64,000 nt of DNA, taken from the NCBI GenBank assembly GCA_963816545.1, contig CAWFLE010000007.1, forward strand, positions 496,001 to 560,000, given 5' to 3'. Made by a program: the position numbers and the translations under genes. The DNA comes from Albimonas sp963816545 (GTDB lineage Bacteria > Pseudomonadota > Alphaproteobacteria > Rhodobacterales > Rhodobacteraceae). Position 1 is the first letter of the stretch; the number at the start of each line of letters is the position of its first letter. Of this stretch, positions 59,369 through 64,000 are shown one piece after another. The notes beneath the pieces are model-generated. The model had not been told where the DNA came from. It ran no database searches and was given only the letters and a program-made list of their open reading frames with translations.

Positions 59369-59863
59369 ATGAGGGGATGGGGCGCGGTTCTGGCTGCGGC
59401 GGCTCTGGCGGGATGCGGGTCGTCGGCATCCGACTACATGCCGCGGGTCAGCGTGCTGGGCACGAGCGACGAGCTGGAGGACAAGGCCCCCGAAGCTCCC
59501 GTCGCCATCGCGAACGCCGTAAAGCGTCCGGTGGCCGACATCACGGGGCTGGAGCTCGGGCGGATGGTGCGCGGGCGCCTGCTGACCGCCCACGGCATCG
59601 CCCCCGCCGGCGGCTGGTTCCAGCCCGAGCTGCGGCCGCTGAACGACGGCCGGCCCGCGCCCGACGGTTTCCTGGAGTTCGAGTTCATGGCGGCTCCGCC
59701 CGATCTCAACGGCGGCGTCGGTCAGCCGGGCCTGCCTGTCGAGCAACGGTTGATCCGGGCCGACCGGGTCATCCGCGACTCCGCGGACGCGGTGGGCGTG
59801 CGCGTGTTCAGCGTGAAGGAGACGCCGCACGCGCTGCGGTTCGACTCCCAGCCCGGGGGCTGA
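59369..59863 (+). CDS. Putative lipoprotein
   Basis: 164 aa. MRGWGAVLAAAALAGCGSSASDY is a lipoprotein signal with lipobox LAGC (Cys16). The mature part (SDELEDKAPEAPVAIANAVKRPVADITGLELGRMVRG) has no domain I recognise and ends VKETPHALRFDSQPGG. The +2 Gly suggests outer-membrane sorting. GAAGGGGGTACGGC precedes the ATG. Divergent from sufE, convergent with rnd. Confidence 0.7.
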   Translation: MRGWGAVLAAAALAGCGSSASDYMPRVSVLGTSDELEDKAPEAPVAIANAVKRPVADITGLELGRMVRGRLLTAHGIAPAGGWFQPELRPLNDGRPAPDGFLEFEFMAAPPDLNGGVGQPGLPVEQRLIRADRVIRDSADAVGVRVFSVKETPHALRFDSQPGG

Positions 59864-59874
59864 GGGGCGCGCCT

Positions 59875-61041
59875 TCAGTCCTCGAATTCCACGATCTCGA
59901 TGATCCCGCCGTTGGAGCTGAGCGCGATCTCTCCGCGCTTCAGCTGAAGCGCGAGCTCGCCGAAGGCGGCGCGCCGCCAGCCGGTCAGCGCCGGCACGTC
60001 CGGATCGTCCTCCGCCGCGAGCGAATTCAGATCCTCGGACGAGGCGAGCAGCTTCGGCGCCACGCCCAGATCCTCGGCGCGGCTCTTGAGCAGGACCTTC
60101 AGCAGGTCGATCAGGGCCTCGGAGCCCTTGCGGGCAGGCTTCGCCGCCTCCCGTCCCGGCAGCTCGCCCTCGGGCATGTCGAGCCCGCGCTGAACGGCGG
60201 CGAGGATCTCGTTCGCCACATCTCCCTTCCGGCCTTCCCGCTGGAGAAGGCGGGAGCGCTGAAGCTCCTCCATCGACGTGGGGCGTGCGGAGGCGACCTC
60301 CAGCAGCGCGTCATCCTTGAGCAGGCGCGAGCGCGGCACGTCGCGCTCCTGCGCCCTCTGCTCCCGCCATTCGGCCAGCGCCTTTGCGACCCCGAGAAAA
60401 CGCGGCGACGAGGACCGGGTCTTGAGCCGCTTCCACGCCTCCGACGGCTCGTTGCGGTAGGTGGCGGGGTTGGTGAGCACCGCCATCTCCTCCGCCACCC
60501 AGGGCCGGCGGCCGGTCCGCGTCAGCTCCTCGGACAGCACCTCGTAGATCTTCCGCAGGTGGGTCACGTCGGCGATGGCGTAGTCGAGCTGCTTGGTCGA
60601 GAGCGGCCGGTGCGCCCAGTCGGTGAAGCGGGAGGACTTGTCGAGGCTCTCCTTGCAGATCTTGCGCACGAGCGTCTCGTACCCGACCTGGTCGCCGTAG
60701 CCGCAGACCATGGCGGCGACCTGGGTGTCGAAAAGCGGCGTGGGGATCAGATCCCCGAGCTTCCAGAAGATCTCGAGATCCTGACGCGCGGCGTGGAAGA
60801 CCTTCACGACGTTCTGGTTGCGCATCAGCTCGAACAGGGGCGCGAGGTCGAGGTCGGCGCCGATCGGGTCGATCAGCGCGGCCGTCTCCTCCCCCTCCCC
60901 CGGATAGGCCATCTGCGCGAGGCAGAGTTGCGGCCAATAGGTCCGCTCCCGCAGAAATTCCGTGTCCACGGTCACATACGGATGCTCCGCGCAGCGGGCG
61001 CAGAACTCGGCGAGGGAGGCGGTGTCGTTGATGACGTTCAT
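59875..61041 (-). CDS. rnd: Ribonuclease D
   Basis: 388 aa. DEDD exonuclease motifs: TVDTEFLRERTYWPQLCLAQ (Exo I), KVFHAARQDLEIFWKLGD (Exo II) and LDYAIADVTHLRKIYEVL (Exo III with Tyr), followed by two HRDC-like helical regions (ALAEWREQRAQERDVPRSRLLKDD). It trims the 3' ends of tRNAs and other RNAs. The ATG is at 61041 and the promoter side holds a large inverted repeat. Confidence 0.93.
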   Translation of the reverse strand: MNVINDTASLAEFCARCAEHPYVTVDTEFLRERTYWPQLCLAQMAYPGEGEETAALIDPIGADLDLAPLFELMRNQNVVKVFHAARQDLEIFWKLGDLIPTPLFDTQVAAMVCGYGDQVGYETLVRKICKESLDKSSRFTDWAHRPLSTKQLDYAIADVTHLRKIYEVLSEELTRTGRRPWVAEEMAVLTNPATYRNEPSEAWKRLKTRSSSPRFLGVAKALAEWREQRAQERDVPRSRLLKDDALLEVASARPTSMEELQRSRLLQREGRKGDVANEILAAVQRGLDMPEGELPGREAAKPARKGSEALIDLLKVLLKSRAEDLGVAPKLLASSEDLNSLAAEDDPDVPALTGWRRAAFGELALQLKRGEIALSSNGGIIEIVEFED

Positions 61042-61136
61042 CGGCTGAGCGGTCTTCCCCGGCGTTCGGCGCGGCTCGCGGCGGCGTTGCGTGGATCGGG
61101 CGCCCTATAGCCCCTGATGGAGCGGGACCACAAGGC

Positions 61137-61208
61137 GGCAGATTTTCACGCACGAGGAGTTGCGATCCGGGCGGACGCAAAGCCGTCGCAATTCGAGCAA
61201 AATCTGCC
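61137..61208. promoter_or_regulatory. Nested inverted repeat upstream of the decayed VPLPA gene
   Basis: Outer arms GGCAGATTTT (61137-61146) and AAAATCTGCC (61199-61208) are perfect. Inner arms TTGCGA (61160-61165) and TCGCAA (61186-61191) are nearly concentric with them. The 72-base structure lies between the divergent starts of rnd and the gene at 61242. It could fold in RNA or mark the ends of a small inserted sequence. Confidence 0.55.
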
Positions 61209-61241
61209 TTATTGGTCGACCCTGACATGGGATGACCTGAC

Positions 61242-62203
61242 ATGAAACGTCTCGTTTTCGCGGCCGCCGTGGCGGCGATGGCTCCGGCGGGGGCGCTCTG
61301 GGCCGTCGGGGTGGACATAACCGTGGCGCGGCCGCAGAGCACGGTGCTCACGGCCAACTTCCCGGTGTAGGGAGGGCTCGCCACGACAGGTCTCTGGGGG
61401 TTCGACGATCCGTTCCCGACGATGTCTCCGCCTACGGCAGCCTCCGCACGGGCGTGAGCCGCGCGCGGGCCGTCATGGGCGGCGGAGGCGCGATGGCCGC
61501 GGGCGAGGCGAAGCTCTCGGACCTCGTCACGATCACCCAGGCCGGCGCCGGCCTCGGGCCGGCGACCCTTACGTTCGACACGACCTTCCTGCTCGACACG
61601 ATGCTGGGCGAGACGGGCCTCGCCGTTGGAGGCCTCGCCCTTGTGGACGTGCGGGGGTTGTTGGAGCTCAATTACATGGAGACCTTTGCGAACGGCTCGC
61701 TGACCGGCCGAGCGCTCATGAACAGCGTCGGCTACGTCTACCAGTCGGGCACCAATTTCGTTGCGGCGAGCCCCTCCGTCGTCGCCTCGGCCGATCCCTA
61801 CGGGCCGCTGCTGACGCCGTCGCAACGGGTCTCCGTCAACGGCGGCGGGCTGACCAACCCCATCCTCTCCGCCACGATGACGGTGAACGCGCAGACCCAG
61901 ACGATCTTCGAAGCGAGGCTGGAGATCCAGTTCACCCCCCGCGTGGGCGGTACGCTCCTGCTGAGATCCACGCTGAGAGCTGCGGCCTTCGGACCCGCCG
62001 GACATGTCACGGGGGCCGACGGCGGCAACTCCGGCTATCTCGGGCTGACGCTGCCGGAGGGCTGGGAATATACGTCCCTGTCCGGCGCGCTGCTGACGGA
62101 GGCGGCGACGCCCCCCGCCGTGCCTCTGCCGGCCGGGGGCGCGCTTCCGGGCGCCGCGATGGGGCTGCGCCTCCGCCGGATCAGTCCTTCGGCAGGATCC
62201 TGA
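61242..62203 (+). pseudogene. Decayed exported protein gene with VPLPA-type tail
   Basis: It starts MKRLVFAAAVAAMAPAGALW, a signal peptide, then stops at TAG (61368-61370) after 42 codons. Past the stop, frame continues GGLATTGLWGFDDPFP, then must shift near 61425 to DVSAYGSLRTGVSRARAV and a long open frame to 62203 (LTLPEGWEYTSLSG, AVPLPAGG). The C-terminus lacks the membrane helix after VPLPAGG and overlaps aspS by 23 bases, unlike the intact tail at 11.2 kb. The body is a secreted beta-rich protein of unknown function. Sequence errors are common nearby, but the shortened tail suggests real decay. Confidence 0.6.
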
Positions 62204-63965
62204 GCCCCAGCTCGCGGAGCTGCTCGTTGGTGGGCGCGGAGGGAGCGCCCATCATCAGGTCTTCGGCCCGCTGGTTCATCGGGAACATGATGACCTCCCG
62301 GATGTTCTCGGCCCCCGCGAGCAGCATCACGATGCGGTCCACGCCCGGCGCGATGCCGCCATGCGGGGGCGCGCCGTAGCGGAAGGCCGACGAGCATGCC
62401 GCCGAAATGCTCGTCCACGAAGGCGCCGGGTCATGGCCGGTGATCTCGAAGGCCTTGTACATGACCTCCGGGACTTGTGGTTCCGGATCGCGCCCGAGGA
62501 AAGCTCCACGCCGTTGCAGACGATGTCGTACTGGAACCCCTTGACGTCGAGCGGGTCCATCGTCTCCAGCGCCTCGAGCCCGCCCTGGGGCATGGAGAAC
62601 GGGTTGTGGGAGAAGTCGATCCGCTTCTCGTCCTCGTTCCACTCGAACATCGGGAAGTCGACGATCCAGGCGAGCTCGAACCGCTCCTCGTCCAGCAGCT
62701 TCAGCTCCCGCCCGATCACGTTGCGGGCACGGCCGGCGACGTCGAGGAAGGAGGACGGCGCGCCGGCGAGGAAGAACGCGGCGTCGCCGGCCTTGAGCCC
62801 GAGCTGCTGACGGATCGCCTCCGTCCGCTCCGGGCCGATGTTCTTGGCGAGCGGGCCGGAGCCCGAAACATCGGCCCCCTCCTCGCGCCAGAAGATGTAG
62901 CCCATCCCCGGCAGCCCTTCCTTCTGGGCCCAGGAATTCATCCGGTCGCAGAAGGCGCGGGAGCCCCCCGTGGGCGCCGGGATCGCACGGATCTCGTTCC
63001 CCTCGCTCTCCAGCATCTGCGCGAAGATCTTGAAGCCCGAGCCGCGGAAATGCTCGCTCACCACCTGCATCTCGATGGGGTTGCGCAGGTCCGGCTTGTC
63101 CGACCCGTATTTCAGCATCGACTTCCGCATAGGGAATGCGCGGGAAGGTCCCCGTCACCGGCCGCCCCCCGCCAAAGGCCTCGAACACCCCTCGCATGAC
63201 CGGCTCGATGGCCTGGAAGACGTCCTCCTGCTCCACGAAGCTCATCTCGATGTCGAGCTGGTAGAACTCGCCCGGCGAGCGGTCCGCCCGCGGGTCCTCG
63301 TCGCGGAAGCAGGGCGCGATCTGGAAGTAGCGGTCGAAGCCCGCCACCATGATCAGCTGCTTGAACTGCTGGGGCGCCTGCGGCAGCGCATAGAACTTGC
63401 CCCGGTGCAGGCGGGACGGAACCAGGAAGTCCCGCGCCCCCTCGGGCGAGGAGGCCGTCAGGATCGGCGTCTGGTATTCGAGGAAGCCCTGCCCGGTCAT
63501 CGCCTCGCGCAGATGGGTGATGACCTTCGACCGCAGGACGATGTTCTGGTGCAGCTTCTCCCGCCGCAGGTCCAGAAAGCGGTAACGCAGCCGCGTCTCC
63601 TCAGGGTATTCCTGCTCCCCGAAGATCGGCAGCGGCAGCTCCTCCGCGGCGCCCAGAACCTCCAGGTCGCGGACATAGACCTCGATATCGCCGGTGGGCA
63701 GCTTCGCGTTGCGCAGCTCTTCGACGCGCGCCTTCACCACGCCGTCGATGCGCACCACCCACTCGGACCGCACCTTTTCCACCTCGGCGAAGGCGGGGCT
63801 GTCGGGGTCGGCCAGCACCTGCACCATGCCGTAGTGATCGCGCAGGTCGATGAACAGCACGCCCCCGTGGTCGCGGACGCGATGCACCCAGCCCGAGAGG
63901 CGGACCTCCTCGCCGACGTTCTCGGCGCGGAGCGCGGCGCAATTGTGGGTGCGGTAGGGGTGCAT
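62181..63965 (-). CDS. aspS: Aspartate--tRNA ligase (four frameshifts as sequenced)
   Basis: About 590 aa, class II synthetase. N-terminal OB-fold VRLSGWVHRVRDHGGVLFIDLRDHYG, motif 2 region FRDEDPRADRSPGEFYQLDIEMSF and motif 3 APGVDRIVMLLAG are clear. The frame breaks at about 63120 (surplus T in GAAG-T-CGATG; repair gives RIPYAEAMLKYGSDKPDLR), near 62480 (HKSRRS for HKPEVMYKAFEI), near 62430 and near 62400 (VDEHFGGML appears in a third frame, then SAFRYGAPPHGG returns). An essential enzyme with four breaks is best explained by sequence errors. The ATG at 63965 follows GAGGACCGCC. Confidence 0.9.
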   Translation of the reverse strand: MHPYRTHNCAALRAENVGEEVRLSGWVHRVRDHGGVLFIDLRDHYGMVQVLADPDSPAFAEVEKVRSEWVVRIDGVVKARVEELRNAKLPTGDIEVYVRDLEVLGAAEELPLPIFGEQEYPEETRLRYRFLDLRREKLHQNIVLRSKVITHLREAMTGQGFLEYQTPILTASSPEGARDFLVPSRLHRGKFYALPQAPQQFKQLIMVAGFDRYFQIAPCFRDEDPRADRSPGEFYQLDIEMSFVEQEDVFQAIEPVMRGVFEAFGGGRPVTGTFPRIPYAEVDAEIRVGQAGPAQPHRDAGGERAFPRLGLQDLRADAGERGERDPCDPGAHGGLPRLLRPDEFLGPEGRAAGDGLHLLARGGGRCFGLRPARQEHRPGADGGDPSAARAQGRRRRVLPRRRAVLLPRRRRPCPQRDRAGAEAAGRGAVRARLDRRLPDVRVERGREADRLLPQPVLHAPGRARGAGDDGPARRQGVPVRHRLQRRGAFLGRDPEPQVPEVMYKAFEITGHDPAPSWTSISAACSSAFRYGAPPHGGIAPGVDRIVMLLAGAENIREVIMFPMNQRAEDLMMGAPSAPTNEQLRELGLRILPKD

Positions 63966-64000
63966 GGCGGTCCTCGGACGGGTCGGAAGGTCGGGTCGCA

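Overview
This 64 kb window is very GC-rich and densely coded. It looks like chromosomal DNA of an alphaproteobacterium of the Rhodobacterales type; the genus cannot be read from the sequence. Pointers are a ChpT phosphotransferase next to a DUF3553 gene, two proteins with VPLPA-type C-terminal sorting tails, leucyl-tRNA-protein transferase, ornithine-lipid genes, a short-chain-fatty-acid type XRE regulator, DUF1638 with a corrinoid protein, and a conserved MoCF/sfsA/map/radC block. I see no prophage, plasmid, insertion-sequence or CRISPR genes. One tRNA (Leu, anticodon UAA) is present.

Layout. 0-9.4 kb: a PuuA/PuuB-like pair for gamma-glutamylated amines, an MscS channel, an acyl-CoA ligase, a multidrug-type ABC exporter and an MFS transporter. 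9.4-14.4 kb: metG, a secreted VPLPA-tailed metalloprotease-like protein, a class III cyclase and a TPR protein. 14.4-24.6 kb: a DMT exporter, speD and speE around an Old Yellow Enzyme, a pyridoxal kinase, a CNNM/CorC protein, an HxlR regulator divergent from an aminotransferase, and a glutathione transferase. 24.9-28.6 kb: radC, map, sfsA, a MoCF-domain protein and tRNA-Leu. 28.6-38.7 kb: a 59-bp tandem repeat array, a DadA-like oxidase, a palindrome-rich gap, aroQ, a DMT exporter, DUF421, ppa, a PRC-barrel protein, an exported hydratase-like protein, a P-loop protein, metA, a TetR regulator and DUF2852. 38.9-50.4 kb: bpt, an FAD oxidase, a thioesterase, acs, and a complete Liv-type ABC importer, with an acetate/propionate-type regulator divergent from the binding protein. 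50.5-64 kb: a ThiE-like gene, olsB/olsA, DUF3553, chpT, a gamma-carbonic-anhydrase-like protein, gmk, yicC, a PAS protein, DUF1638 with a corrinoid protein, sufE, a lipoprotein, rnd, a decayed VPLPA-tailed gene and aspS.

Working together. The clearest functional unit is the leftward run from 48.7 to 39.8 kb: binding protein, two permeases, two ATPases, acetyl-CoA synthetase and thioesterase, facing a RamB/ScfR-type regulator. It reads as uptake plus CoA activation of a small carboxylate. Polyamine chemistry recurs (PuuA/PuuB-like, SpeD, SpeE).

Quality. At least seven reading frames are broken by single-base indels: the puuB-like gene, the acyl-CoA ligase, the MFS gene, a small gene at 37 kb, the PAS gene, aspS with four breaks, and the VPLPA gene at 61 kb. 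aspS is essential, so most of these are probably sequence errors and the affected products should be read as intact. The most original non-coding signals are the tandem array after tRNA-Leu, a nested palindromic repeat family (two full copies and a half copy), and a 20-bp palindrome shared by two intergenic regions.
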